Origin: Rubellimicrobium thermophilum DSM 16684
Lineage (GTDB): Bacteria > Pseudomonadota > Alphaproteobacteria > Rhodobacterales > Rhodobacteraceae
Assembly (NCBI RefSeq): GCF_000442315.1
Contig: NZ_KE557323.1
Coordinates: forward strand, 17,392-81,391
Length of the DNA stretch: 64,000 nucleotides
Direction: 5' to 3'
Positions 1 through 8,298 of this stretch are shown here, piece by piece (positions within the stretch are counted from its first letter, which is position 1; each line of letters starts with the position of its first letter). Made by a program: the position numbers and the translations under genes. The notes beneath the pieces were generated by a model. It did no database searches and had not been told where the DNA came from. It saw only the letters and a program-made list of their open reading frames with translations.

Positions 1-986
1 ACCAGACCGGCCAGCGCCGCATCGCGCATCGCGTCGCGCACATGCCTGTGCCCGCACAGGAGTCCTGCATAGGCCATCAGCGAATGGCTGCCGTTGAGCA
101 TCCGCAGCTTCATGGCCTCGAACGGCCTCACATCAGCGGTGAAGATGACGCCGGCCTGTTCCCAGGCGGGTCGGCCGGAGGGGAAGCGATCCTCGATCAC
201 CCATTGCGCGAAGGGTTCCGTTTCGACCGCTGCCAGATCGACAAGCCCGGTGAGCGTCTGTGCCAGGGCACGGGTTTCCCCGGTCGGTGCGGGGGTGATG
301 CGATCGACCATCGTGGAGGGACAGGCGACCTCCGCCTCGATCCAGGCGGAGAGGGCGCGATCAAGCCGGGCCGCGAAATCCGTCAGGCCGAGGCGCAGCA
401 GGCCGCCATTGTCCGGCAGGTTGTCACAGCACAGAACGGTGAAGGGCGGCAGGCCCCGCTCCCGGCGCAGCCGCAGCCCCTCGCACAGCAGGCCGAGCAC
501 GCCCTTCGGTCTGTGCGGTCTGGACAGATCGGCGGCGACGGCGGGATGGTTCGGGTCAACGCAGCCGCGCGCCCTGTCGATCCCATAGGCCTTCTCGGTC
601 ACGGTCAGGCTGACGATGCGGGTTTCGGGCGCGCTCAGGGCTGCCAGGGTGGCATCCGGGTCGCGCGCCGCCGCGATCACCCGGCGGATGCTGCCGATGA
701 TCCGCGCCGCGGCCCCATCCTCGCCGCGTTCGATGAGCGTATAGAGCCCCTCCTGCGGGTTCAGCTCATCGGCGATGCGCGGGCTCCGCAGGGCGATGCC
801 GTCGATCCGCCAGTCTCCGCCGGCTGCGGCCAGGGCGGCATCGGTATAGACTGCCTGATGCGCCCTGTGAAAGGCACCGACACCCAGGTGGACGATGCCC
901 GCACCATGACGCGCCGGAACATGGCGGGGCCGCGCCACGCTGGCGGGCAGTTGCGCAAGACTGGCTGGGGAAAGTCTGTCGCTCAT
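1..986 (-). CDS. uxuB: Fructuronate reductase / mannitol dehydrogenase family protein (3' end outside window)
   Basis: NAD-dependent polyol/aldonate dehydrogenase of the long-chain mannitol dehydrogenase family; the UxuB branch reduces D-fructuronate to D-mannonate in the cytoplasm. The visible 328 residues begin MSDRLSPASL. A Rossmann nucleotide loop (VHLGVGAFHRAHQ) lies near residue 32, and the family catalytic block KLRMLNGSHS, with its Lys, Asn and His, starts near residue 293. The C-terminal part runs off the left edge. Its ATG overlaps the uxuA stop (ATGA at 986-983), so the two are translationally coupled. Pairing with mannonate dehydratase favours fructuronate reductase over mannitol or arabinitol dehydrogenase, but substrate is inferred from context. 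Confidence 0.88.
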   Translation of the reverse strand, partial: MSDRLSPASLAQLPASVARPRHVPARHGAGIVHLGVGAFHRAHQAVYTDAALAAAGGDWRIDGIALRSPRIADELNPQEGLYTLIERGEDGAAARIIGSIRRVIAAARDPDATLAALSAPETRIVSLTVTEKAYGIDRARGCVDPNHPAVAADLSRPHRPKGVLGLLCEGLRLRRERGLPPFTVLCCDNLPDNGGLLRLGLTDFAARLDRALSAWIEAEVACPSTMVDRITPAPTGETRALAQTLTGLVDLAAVETEPFAQWVIEDRFPSGRPAWEQAGVIFTADVRPFEAMKLRMLNGSHSLMAYAGLLCGHRHVRDAMRDAALAGL

Positions 987-2200
987 GCCCGGATTCCGTG
1001 TTGCGGATGAGACAGCGCCGTCATGATGCCGCGCAGCTCGGCCAGGCCTTTCAGACGGCCGATTGCCGGATAGCCCGGCTGTGCATGGCGTTTCAGATCG
1101 TCAAGGATGTCCTGCCCATGATCAGGGCGCATGGGGATCGAATGATCCGCCCGTCCGCCTGCACGGCGGCGGGCCTCCTCGCGCAGCACCTCGGCGATCA
1201 GGGCCACCATGTCGGTGCCCCCGCGCAGATGCTCATCCTCGAAGAATGACGACATGATTCCATCGCCCTCGCGCGTGACATTGCGAAGATGCAGGAAATG
1301 CACGCGGCTTCCCAGCCGGCGCATCATGCCGGGCAGATCATTGTCCGGTCTGGCCCCCAGCGAGCCCGAACACAGCGTGATGCCGTTGGCCGGCGAATCC
1401 ACCGCTGTCATGACTGCGGCGTAATCCGCTTCGGTGGACATGATCCGCGGCAGCCCCAGCAGCGGAAAGGGCGGATCGTCGGGATGGCAGCAAAGCCTGA
1501 TGCCGACCTCCTCGGCCACCGGAACCACCTCTTCCAGGAAGGCCACGAGATGCCTGCGCAGCCTTTCGGGGGACAGAGTGCCATAGGCCTCGAGATGTGC
1601 CCGCAGTCCATCCAGCGTCAGCTGCTCTGCCGCGCCGGGCAACCCGCAGACGATGTTACGCACCAGGTTGCGCTGACGCGCTGAATCCATGACCGCGAAA
1701 CGCTCCCCGGCGGCCTCGACCACCTCGGGCGGGAAATCCGCCGCCGCGCCGCCGCGCTTCAGGATATGAATGTCGAAGACAGCAAAATCGACCAGATCGA
1801 AGCGCATGCAGGTGCCGCCATGGGGAAGGCGCCAGGCAAGATCGGTTCGCGTCCAGTCGAGTACCGGCATGAAATTGTAGCAGACCACCTGGATGCCCGC
1901 AGCGGCCAGGTTGCGCAGGCTGGTCCTGTAATTCGCGACATGCTCGCGCCAATCGCCGGTCTGGCGCTTGATATCCTCGGAAACAGGCAGGCTTTCTACC
2001 ACTTCCCAAGCCAGTCCCGAGGGCGAACCGTCGCCTCGTGTTGCCACCTCGCGCTGGCGACAGGCGATAGCTTCGGGCGTCCAGGCCGCGCCGGTCGGCA
2101 CATGATGCAGGGCCGTCACGACAGCTTCCGCCCCCGCCTGCCGGATGTCATCCAACGAGACCCGGTCCCCCGGTCCGAACCAGCGCCATGTCTGCCGCAT
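983..2200 (-). CDS. uxuA: Mannonate dehydratase
   Basis: Dehydrates D-mannonate to 2-keto-3-deoxy-D-gluconate, feeding the Entner-Doudoroff route. The 405-residue product opens MRQTWRWFGPGD, very close to the start of E. coli UxuA. It carries family blocks with likely metal ligands: RLCCHPDDPP, TLCSGSLGARPDND, FLHLRNV and IPMRPDHGQ. The start at 2200 was chosen because it matches the family N terminus and has a GGGGGA ribosome site 4 nt upstream; an in-frame ATG at 2215 is an alternative. It is first in a leftward operon with uxuB and is divergent from a GntR regulator at 2367. Confidence 0.95.
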   Translation of the reverse strand: MRQTWRWFGPGDRVSLDDIRQAGAEAVVTALHHVPTGAAWTPEAIACRQREVATRGDGSPSGLAWEVVESLPVSEDIKRQTGDWREHVANYRTSLRNLAAAGIQVVCYNFMPVLDWTRTDLAWRLPHGGTCMRFDLVDFAVFDIHILKRGGAAADFPPEVVEAAGERFAVMDSARQRNLVRNIVCGLPGAAEQLTLDGLRAHLEAYGTLSPERLRRHLVAFLEEVVPVAEEVGIRLCCHPDDPPFPLLGLPRIMSTEADYAAVMTAVDSPANGITLCSGSLGARPDNDLPGMMRRLGSRVHFLHLRNVTREGDGIMSSFFEDEHLRGGTDMVALIAEVLREEARRRAGGRADHSIPMRPDHGQDILDDLKRHAQPGYPAIGRLKGLAELRGIMTALSHPQHGIRA

Positions 2201-2366
2201 CGCTTCCCCCAGCATGTTCTCTCGTCTGACCATTGAAGCCGGCGGCGGCGGCGGCCGACGGCTGCCCGCCGGCAACCGGTCTGGCAGCGATGCCGATAGC
2301 AGAGCAGTTTTATGTTGACTAGTATGGAAGTGTGGAGAAAGAGATTCCATGGGAGGAGCGCAACCG
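2201..2366. promoter_or_regulatory. Divergent promoter/operator region between uxuA and the GntR gene
   Basis: This 166-bp intergenic stretch separates the leftward uxuAB operon from the rightward regulator-TRAP operon. It contains an unusually AT-rich patch at about 2306-2330 with the palindrome ACTAGT (2318-2323) flanked by TTG and ATG. That is where a GntR/FCD-family operator would be expected. I see no longer perfect dyad, so the exact site is inference. It probably holds both promoters and lets the adjacent regulator control both operons. Confidence 0.35.
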
Positions 2367-3095
2367 ATGCCAGCGGAGCTGCGCGCAGATTGGAGGCTTG
2401 AGCAGGGGGCGCCTATCGGGCCGCAGCTCTACCGCATCCTGCGCGAACGAATCATTGCTGCAGACCTGCCGCCCGGGAGCCGCCTGTCGGAGGGCGAGAT
2501 CGCTTCCGCTTATGGCATCAGCCGCCAGCCGGTGCGCGAAGCCTTCATCAAGCTGGCCGAGGCCGGTCTGGTGGAGATCCGGCCTCAACGCGGCACGCTG
2601 GTCCGCAGGATCGCGCCCGCAGCTGTGATGGATGCGCGCTTCGTCCGCGAGGCGATCGAGGCCGATATCGTCAGGCTGGTCGCCCGTTCTGCTGATGAGG
2701 CCCTGACGAAGGAGCTGAACGCGCAGATCGCGCGTCAGCGTGCCGTGGCGGACAGCAACGCCCGAGATTTTCTGACACTTGACGAATTGTTCCATCGCAC
2801 TCTGGCCGAGGCTGCCGGCAAGACCTACGCCTGGAAGGTGATCGAGGACGTCAAGGCACAGATGGACCGGGTGCGTTATCTGACTGCCCTGCACTTTCCC
2901 AAGCAAGCGCTCATCGCCCAGCATGCGGAAATCGTCGAGGCGATTGCCCGGCGGGATGAACAGGCTGCCGAGAAGGCCATGCGCGGGCATTTGCGCAGGA
3001 TTCTGGCCGATCTTCCCGAGATCACTGCGGCACGCCCGGAATTCTTCGAAACCGTCCACGCAAGTGGACAAGCCGGCAAAGGGGAAACGGAATGA
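2367..3095 (+). CDS. GntR-family (FCD) transcriptional regulator of the sugar-acid island
   Basis: A 242-residue GntR regulator. Residues about 15-80 form the winged helix-turn-helix (GSRLSEGEIASAYGISRQPV then REAFIKLAEAGLVE), and the remainder is an all-helical FCD effector domain with ligand-type residues such as DELFHRTL and QHAEIVEAI. The start at 2367 is preferred because GGGAGGAG lies upstream of it; an in-frame ATG at 2349 would add six residues. It is divergent from uxuAB and its stop overlaps the dctP start (ATGA), so it is co-transcribed with the transporter. The likely role is repression of both operons, relieved by a sugar-acid intermediate; the ligand is not visible from sequence. 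Confidence 0.88.
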   Translation: MPAELRADWRLEQGAPIGPQLYRILRERIIAADLPPGSRLSEGEIASAYGISRQPVREAFIKLAEAGLVEIRPQRGTLVRRIAPAAVMDARFVREAIEADIVRLVARSADEALTKELNAQIARQRAVADSNARDFLTLDELFHRTLAEAAGKTYAWKVIEDVKAQMDRVRYLTALHFPKQALIAQHAEIVEAIARRDEQAAEKAMRGHLRRILADLPEITAARPEFFETVHASGQAGKGETE

Positions 3096-4060
3096 ATGCA
3101 TTGTCCAGGGTTGCCGCGCTGATGCTGGCCGGTGTTCTGCTGGCCGGGCCAGCCGTGGCGCAGGAGGTGACGCTGAAGCTTGGTCATCTCGCCAATGAAG
3201 AGAGCACCTGGCACAAGGCCGCTGTGCGATTCGGAGAGGAGCTTGCCGCGCTGACCGACGGGCGCATCGCCGTCGAGGTCTATCCCAACGAATCCTTGGG
3301 CAAGGAGATGGACCTGATCAATGGCATGCAGCTTGGAACGGTCGATATGACCATCACCGGGGAAACCCTTCAGAACTGGGCGCCGATGGCCGCCCTTCTG
3401 GCAGTGCCCTATGCCTATGAAAGGCTTGAGGATATGGATGCCGTGGCCGGCGGCGAAATCGGCGACCGGATTGAGCAGCAGATCGTCGAAATGGCGCGGG
3501 TCCGTCCCATTGCCTATTTCGCGCGCGGACCGCGCAACCTGACGTCGAACCGGCCGATCACCAGTCCCGACGATCTGGCCGGGTTGAAGTTGCGTGTACC
3601 CAACGTGCCGCTATTCGTGGATGTCTGGAGCGCGCTGGGTGCACAGCCGGTTCCGATGGCTTTCTCCGAGGTGTTCACGGCCCTGCAGAATGGAACCATC
3701 GATGCACAGGAAAATCCGTTGGCACTGATTCATTCGGCCAACTTCAACGAAGTGCAAAGTCATGTGAATCTGACCGAGCACGTGCGGTCCTGGATCTATC
3801 TCACGATCTCTGATCTGACCTGGTCCAGGTTGTCCGAGGCGGACCGCGAGGCAGTGCTGGAAGCGGCCCGTCGTGCCCAGGCCTATGAGCGCGAGCTGTT
3901 CCTGGCCGATGAGGAACGTCTGGCAGCCCTTCTGCAGGAAAGGGGTATGACTTTTGTCGATGTCGACAAGGCCGCCTTTGCGGCAAGGGCTCGGGATGCC
4001 GTTCTGGCCAATGTGAACGATGAGATCAGACCGATCGTGGAGCAGCTGTTCGCGGACTAG
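3092..4060 (+). CDS. dctP: TRAP transporter substrate-binding protein (DctP family)
   Basis: Periplasmic solute receptor of a tripartite ATP-independent transporter. The 322-residue product has a Sec signal peptide ending near AVAQ (residues 1-23), then a mature domain starting EVTLKLGHLANEES. The family carboxylate-binding Arg region is visible (GLKLRVPNVP, residues about 166-175), as is the hinge region GTIDAQENP. It overlaps the regulator stop by ATGA and is followed 167 bp later by the membrane subunits. The neighbouring uxuAB and zinc dehydrogenase point to a hexuronate or aldonate ligand such as L-gulonate, L-idonate or glucuronate; the ligand itself is inferred. Confidence 0.93.
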   Translation: MNALSRVAALMLAGVLLAGPAVAQEVTLKLGHLANEESTWHKAAVRFGEELAALTDGRIAVEVYPNESLGKEMDLINGMQLGTVDMTITGETLQNWAPMAALLAVPYAYERLEDMDAVAGGEIGDRIEQQIVEMARVRPIAYFARGPRNLTSNRPITSPDDLAGLKLRVPNVPLFVDVWSALGAQPVPMAFSEVFTALQNGTIDAQENPLALIHSANFNEVQSHVNLTEHVRSWIYLTISDLTWSRLSEADREAVLEAARRAQAYERELFLADEERLAALLQERGMTFVDVDKAAFAARARDAVLANVNDEIRPIVEQLFAD

Positions 4061-4105
4061 CGGCCCGTTCGACATGCAGGAGGTGGCGGCCTGATTGTAT
4101 CGGCT

Positions 4106-4132
4106 GCGCCTCCGCGGGGCAGAGGAGGCTGC
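4106..4132 (+). promoter_or_regulatory. Intercistronic hairpin between dctP and dctQ
   Basis: GCGCCTCC at 4106-4113 can pair with GGAGGC at 4124-4129, extended by GC at 4131-4132, across a short G-rich loop. It sits between the gene for the abundant binding protein and those for the membrane subunits. Such hairpins commonly stabilise or partly terminate the upstream message in uptake operons. No T-run follows, so full termination is unlikely. Confidence 0.35.
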
Positions 4133-4227
4133 TCCGCACCGGAATTGCCGGTCACGGTTATGCGCCCTCCGTTCCGTCCCGGCCTGAGTCGCCGGCCCCG
4201 TCCAAGGATCACGAGCCGAGTTCGCGC

Positions 4228-4734
4228 ATGGCCTTGCACCTCTACAAAGCTCTTCTCTTCCTGTGCCGATTGGCTGCCGGCCTGTCTTTCACAGTCCTCA
4301 TCCTGGCCGTCCTGGTGCAGGTCATGGGTCGCTCGGTCTTTGCGAGTGCCCCCGTCTGGACCGAGGAACTGACGCGCTTTGCCCTCCTCTATCTGGCTGC
4401 CTTTGCAGCGGGACTGTCCTATCTCTCGGGAGACCTCGTCAATGTTGATGTCATTTGTGAATCTCTTCCGGGGCGATTGCCTCTGATCCTGCGATTCGTT
4501 TCAGCGCTGGCCACGAGCACCCTGTGTGCAGCGTTACTTTTGCCGGCGTGGCGCTTCACCGTCATCGGCAGCCTGCAGACATCGCCCGCACTCGGCTGGC
4601 GGATGCATTACATCCACGCCAGCGTCCTGGTCATGCTGTTCTCGATCCTGGTCTTCGCCCTCGCCCGGGTCGTTGCCATGGTGGTCGGGACGAACGACGG
4701 ACGTCCCCTTGCCGATGGGGAGACATCGCAATGA
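4228..4734 (+). CDS. dctQ: TRAP transporter small permease (DctQ family)
   Basis: Small membrane subunit of the TRAP system. The 168-residue protein has four predicted membrane segments: about residues 12-32, 47-65, 86-104 and 128-150. The family motif around VWTEELTRFALLYLAAF follows the first segment. It ends in an ATGA overlap with dctM. A weak ribosome site precedes the ATG at 4228. It acts with DctM in the inner membrane; family membership rests on topology, the WTEEL motif and gene order. Confidence 0.9.
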   Translation: MALHLYKALLFLCRLAAGLSFTVLILAVLVQVMGRSVFASAPVWTEELTRFALLYLAAFAAGLSYLSGDLVNVDVICESLPGRLPLILRFVSALATSTLCAALLLPAWRFTVIGSLQTSPALGWRMHYIHASVLVMLFSILVFALARVVAMVVGTNDGRPLADGETSQ

Positions 4735-6008
4735 ATCTGGCAATCCTCATCGGCGTCTTCATCGGCGGACTGGCGGCGGGAATCCCTGTGGCGGTGACGC
4801 TGGGGCTGGCCTCGATGTGCTATCTCCTTGCTGCAGGCATTCCGCTGGTTGTCATGCCGCAGAAGATGTATGCGGGCATTGATGTCTTCGTGCTGCTGTC
4901 AATCCCTGGCTTCATCCTGGCTGGCAACCTGATGAACCATGGGGGCATCACAGGACGCATTATCCGCTTGGCCAATGCCCTGGTGGGCTGGATGCGCGGC
5001 GGGCTCGGCCTGTCGAATGTAGCCGGCTCGATGCTGTTCGGCGGCATCTCGGGCACGGCGGTCGCCGATGCCGCCTCGATCGGTGGCGTGATGATTCCGG
5101 GCATGAAACAGGCTGGCTATCCGGCCGACTTCTCGGCCGCGGTCACTGCTGCATCCTCTACCGTCGGGCCGATCATTCCGCCTAGCGTGCCGATGATCAT
5201 CGTGGGGTCTCTCTCCGGTATCTCGGTAGGGCAGATGTTCATCGCAGGGGCGGTTCCCGGCATCCTTCTGGGCCTGTCGATGATGATGACGGCCTATATC
5301 ATCGCCGTGCGCCGGAACTTTCCGCGGCAGCCCTGGCAGGGCATGGGCGAGCTGCTTCGCGCCTTTCTGGGGGGCTTCTGGGCATTGGCGATGACGGCGC
5401 TGATTGTCGGCGGGCTGCTTTCGGGGATGATGACCCCGACCGAGACGGCAATTGTGGCCAGTCTCTATGCCTTCATCGTTGGGGCCTTCATCTATCGTGA
5501 CCTGCCTTTGAGAGCCGTTCCGAAGGTTCTGGTCGACAGTGCCGTCTCTTCGGCGGCCATTCTGGTGCTGGTCGGTTTCGCCAATGTCTTCGGGTGGATT
5601 CTTGTCTCCGAACGCATTCCGCAGATGATTGCCGGCGCCGTTCTCTCGCTGACCGAGAACAAGTATCTCGTGATCCTGTTGATCAATCTTTTCCTGCTGT
5701 TCATCGGTATGTTCATGGAGACGATCGCCGCGCTGATCGTCCTGTTCGTGCCGCTGCTGACACTTGCCCAGAGTGTTGGCATCGACCCACTGCATTTCGC
5801 CACCTTCGCGGTGCTCAACCTGATGATCGGCCTGACCACGCCGCCGGTGGGGGTCTGCCTGTTCATCTGCGCGGGGATTGCCCGGCTGCCGCTGGCCCGT
5901 GTGGTGCGAGCCATCGTGCCCTTCCTGCTGACGAATATTCTTGTCCTGTTCCTGGTTTCCTATTTTCCACCCCTGGCAACCTGGCTGCCGGGACTGCTGT
6001 TCAATTGA
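4731..6008 (+). CDS. dctM: TRAP transporter large permease (DctM family)
   Basis: The 425-residue ion-coupled translocation subunit. It is almost wholly hydrophobic, about 12 membrane segments. It has hallmark DctM stretches: SMLFGGISGTAVADAASIGG (about residues 100-119), SSTVGPIIPPSVPMIIVG (about 141-158) and NLMIGLTTPPVGVCLF (about 363-378). The start at 4731 is set by the ATGA overlap with dctQ; a longer reading frame upstream is only the overlap with dctQ. It works with DctP and DctQ to import the island's sugar acid using an ion gradient. Confidence 0.95.
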   Translation: MNLAILIGVFIGGLAAGIPVAVTLGLASMCYLLAAGIPLVVMPQKMYAGIDVFVLLSIPGFILAGNLMNHGGITGRIIRLANALVGWMRGGLGLSNVAGSMLFGGISGTAVADAASIGGVMIPGMKQAGYPADFSAAVTAASSTVGPIIPPSVPMIIVGSLSGISVGQMFIAGAVPGILLGLSMMMTAYIIAVRRNFPRQPWQGMGELLRAFLGGFWALAMTALIVGGLLSGMMTPTETAIVASLYAFIVGAFIYRDLPLRAVPKVLVDSAVSSAAILVLVGFANVFGWILVSERIPQMIAGAVLSLTENKYLVILLINLFLLFIGMFMETIAALIVLFVPLLTLAQSVGIDPLHFATFAVLNLMIGLTTPPVGVCLFICAGIARLPLARVVRAIVPFLLTNILVLFLVSYFPPLATWLPGLLFN

Positions 6009-6017
6009 GGACCCGCC

Positions 6018-7064
6018 ATGCGCACGCGCGTCTGCCGTCTTTATGGTCCCCATGACCTTCGTATCGAGCATGAAGAGGTGCAGGATCCCTCGGCGGGCCA
6101 GGTGCTGCTGCGGATCGGTGCGGGCGGGATCTGTGGCTCCGATCTGCACTATTACCATGACGGCGGCTTCGGCCCGATCAGGCTGCGGGAACCCATCATT
6201 CTGGGCCATGAGCTCTCCGGCACAGTCGAGGCGGTGGGCCCGGGGGTCCATGGCATTGCCCCCGGCGATAAGGTCGCGGTCAATCCGAGCCGTCCTTGTG
6301 GCGAATGCCGCTACTGCTGCAACAATCTGCGGCAGCACTGCCTGTCGATGCGGTTCTACGGTTCGGCGCTTCGGTTCCCTCATGAACAAGGGGGCTTTCG
6401 CGACCTGATGGTGGTACAGGCTGCACAGTGTGAGCGGATCGGGCCGACCACCAGCCTGGCGGAAGCGGCAGTTGCAGAGCCGCTGGCTGTATGCTTGCAC
6501 GCGCTCAATCAGGCAGGGCCGCTTTCAGGTCGGCGGGTGCTGGTCTGCGGCGCCGGGCCCATCGGCGCCCTCATGGTTGCCGTCTCCGCGTATGCGGGCG
6601 CAGCCGAGATCATAGCCACCGATCTGCACGAAGTGCCCTTGGCGGTGGCTTCCGCCATGGGCGCGACCACGGTGCTGAATGTCGCAGAGGCCCCACAGGC
6701 GCTCGACCCCTACTGCACGGACAAGGGCTGCTTCGATGTCGCCTTTGAATGTTCTGCCGCCGCGCCGGCGCTGCGGACCGCTATCGCGGCCGTGCGACCT
6801 CAGGGTACCATCGTGCAGGTCGGCGTGACCGGCGATCTGCCGCTGCCGGTCAATCTGCTGGTCGGCAAGGAGATCCGCCTTGTCGGCACGCATCGCTTCG
6901 ATGCCGAGTTCGTCCAGGCCGTCCGTCTGATCGATGACCATGTGATCGACGTGCGGCCGCTCATCACCGCATCCTTTCCGCTGCAGGACGCGCAGGCGGC
7001 CTTCGCCCGGGCTGCCGATCGTAGCCGCGCGGTGAAGGTCCAGATCCAATTCGCGGATATCTGA
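6018..7064 (+). CDS. idnD: Zinc-dependent dehydrogenase, L-idonate / L-gulonate 5-dehydrogenase type
   Basis: Medium-chain zinc dehydrogenase, 348 residues. Catalytic zinc ligands are visible in GGICGSDLHYYH and ILGHELSGTVEAVG. The structural-zinc cysteine cluster is RPCGECRYCCNNLRQHC (about residues 94-110), and the NAD-binding loop is VLVCGAGPIGALM (about 175-187). It most resembles L-idonate 5-dehydrogenase. Because it is downstream of a TRAP transporter and divergent from uxuA-uxuB, oxidation of L-gulonate to D-fructuronate is an equally good or better assignment. That would give a complete path to KDG: this enzyme, UxuB, then UxuA. The exact substrate is inference. Confidence 0.8.
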   Translation: MRTRVCRLYGPHDLRIEHEEVQDPSAGQVLLRIGAGGICGSDLHYYHDGGFGPIRLREPIILGHELSGTVEAVGPGVHGIAPGDKVAVNPSRPCGECRYCCNNLRQHCLSMRFYGSALRFPHEQGGFRDLMVVQAAQCERIGPTTSLAEAAVAEPLAVCLHALNQAGPLSGRRVLVCGAGPIGALMVAVSAYAGAAEIIATDLHEVPLAVASAMGATTVLNVAEAPQALDPYCTDKGCFDVAFECSAAAPALRTAIAAVRPQGTIVQVGVTGDLPLPVNLLVGKEIRLVGTHRFDAEFVQAVRLIDDHVIDVRPLITASFPLQDAQAAFARAADRSRAVKVQIQFADI

Positions 7065-7222
7065 CCCGGCCTTCGGAAACGCCGTCGCTCGGCGTCGTCC
7101 GGCTGTCGATTGCGCGGCCCCTTGTGCCGATTCCGTCGGGCTGCCGCCGAACAAGACGATCTTCTGATCAGCCTGCCCTGACGGAGTTCCCCGGCAGGGA
7201 AGCAGCGAGGATGAGGCAAGGC

Positions 7223-7297
7223 TGGCTGGGGCGCCAGGATTCGAACCTGGGAATGGCGGTACCAAAAACCGCTGCCTTACCGCTTGGCGACGCCCCA
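7223..7297 (-). tRNA. tRNA-Gln (anticodon TTG)
   Basis: Read on the minus strand, a 75-nt cloverleaf starts TGGGGCG and ends CGCCCCA-G-CCA, giving a perfect 7-bp acceptor stem with an encoded CCA. The anticodon loop contains TTTTGGT with anticodon TTG. The T arm carries GGTTCGAATCC. This matches glutamine tRNA. It lies between the dehydrogenase and kdsA. Confidence 0.97.
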
Positions 7298-7343
7298 GCA
7301 GCGGGGCTCATCTAGCCCGGCCCCCGGGCGGGCGCAAGCCCCC

Positions 7344-8199
7344 TCAGACATGCAGGGGATCGGCCTTGGCCAGCCGGTCGAAGGCCATGAGCGAGGTCAC
7401 CAGCGCCTCCATGCGGTCAAGGGGAATCATGTTCGGCCCGTCCGATGGGGCATGGTCGGGGTCCTCATGCGTCTCCAGGAAGACTGCCGCGATGCCGATC
7501 GACACGGCTGCACGTGCAAGCACCGGGGCGAATTCGCGCTGCCCGCCCGATGCCCCCCCCCAGTCCCCCCGGTTGCTGCACCGCATGCGTCGCATCCATC
7601 ACCACCGGCCAGCCCGTCCGCGCCATGATCGGCAAGGCGCGCATGTCGGCGATCAGGGTGTTGTAGCCGAAGCTCACGCCCCTCTCGGTCAGAAGGATGC
7701 GGCTGTTGCCGGTGCTGGCCACCTTGTCCGCGACATGGGCCATGTCCCAGGGGGCCAGGAACTGGCCCTTCTTGATGTTGATCGCCGCGCCCGTCCGACC
7801 GGCCGCAAGCAGGAGATCCGTCTGCCGGCACAGGAAGGCGGGAATCTGCAGGATGTCCACGGCTTCGGCGGCGGGGGGACACTGGTCGGGGGCATGCACA
7901 TCGGTCAGCACCGGGCAACCCACGGCCGCGCGCACATCCGAGAGGATGCGCAGGCCCTCTTCCATGCCCGGTCCGCGCCGGCCTGCCAGCGAGGTGCGGT
8001 TGGCCTTGTCGTAGCTGGACTTGAAGACATAGGCCGCCCCCGCTCTGGCGCAGACCGCGGCCATGTGCTCGGCGATGCGCAGGGCGTGATCGCGGGTCTC
8101 GATCTGGCAGGGGCCGGCGATCACCACAAGGGGATGGTCGTTGCCGAACAGGACATCGCCCACGCGCACCTCGCGCGCGGGGGTGGGAGCTTGGGTCAT
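7344..8199 (-). CDS. kdsA: 3-deoxy-8-phosphooctulonate synthase (frameshifted by one base)
   Basis: Condenses PEP with arabinose 5-phosphate to make KDO 8-phosphate for lipopolysaccharide. It reads well from [10 protein letters not shown] through [37 protein letters not shown] and [13 protein letters not shown] to [13 protein letters not shown]. The frame then changes at the 9-C run at 7553-7561 (G on the coding strand). Removing one G joins directly to [12 protein letters not shown] and [20 protein letters not shown], ending at 7344 and giving 284 residues, the usual family length. As written the product is truncated with an aberrant tail. The gene is normally essential in KDO-making bacteria, so a sequencing error is the likely cause. 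Confidence 0.92.
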
Positions 8200-8298
8200 C
8201 GGGGCACCTCCTGTCCTGTCCCTCTAGCGCCTGCGCCAGGCCGCGTCACCCCGCCCCGAAGGAGTCCAGACCCCGCGCGCGCCGGAAGCCCGGCCGGA

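Noticed and set aside
4899..6500. 533-residue minus-strand frame opposite dctM and the zinc dehydrogenase
   Set aside because: Shadow of dctM; no motif, extreme His/Arg/Gln bias.
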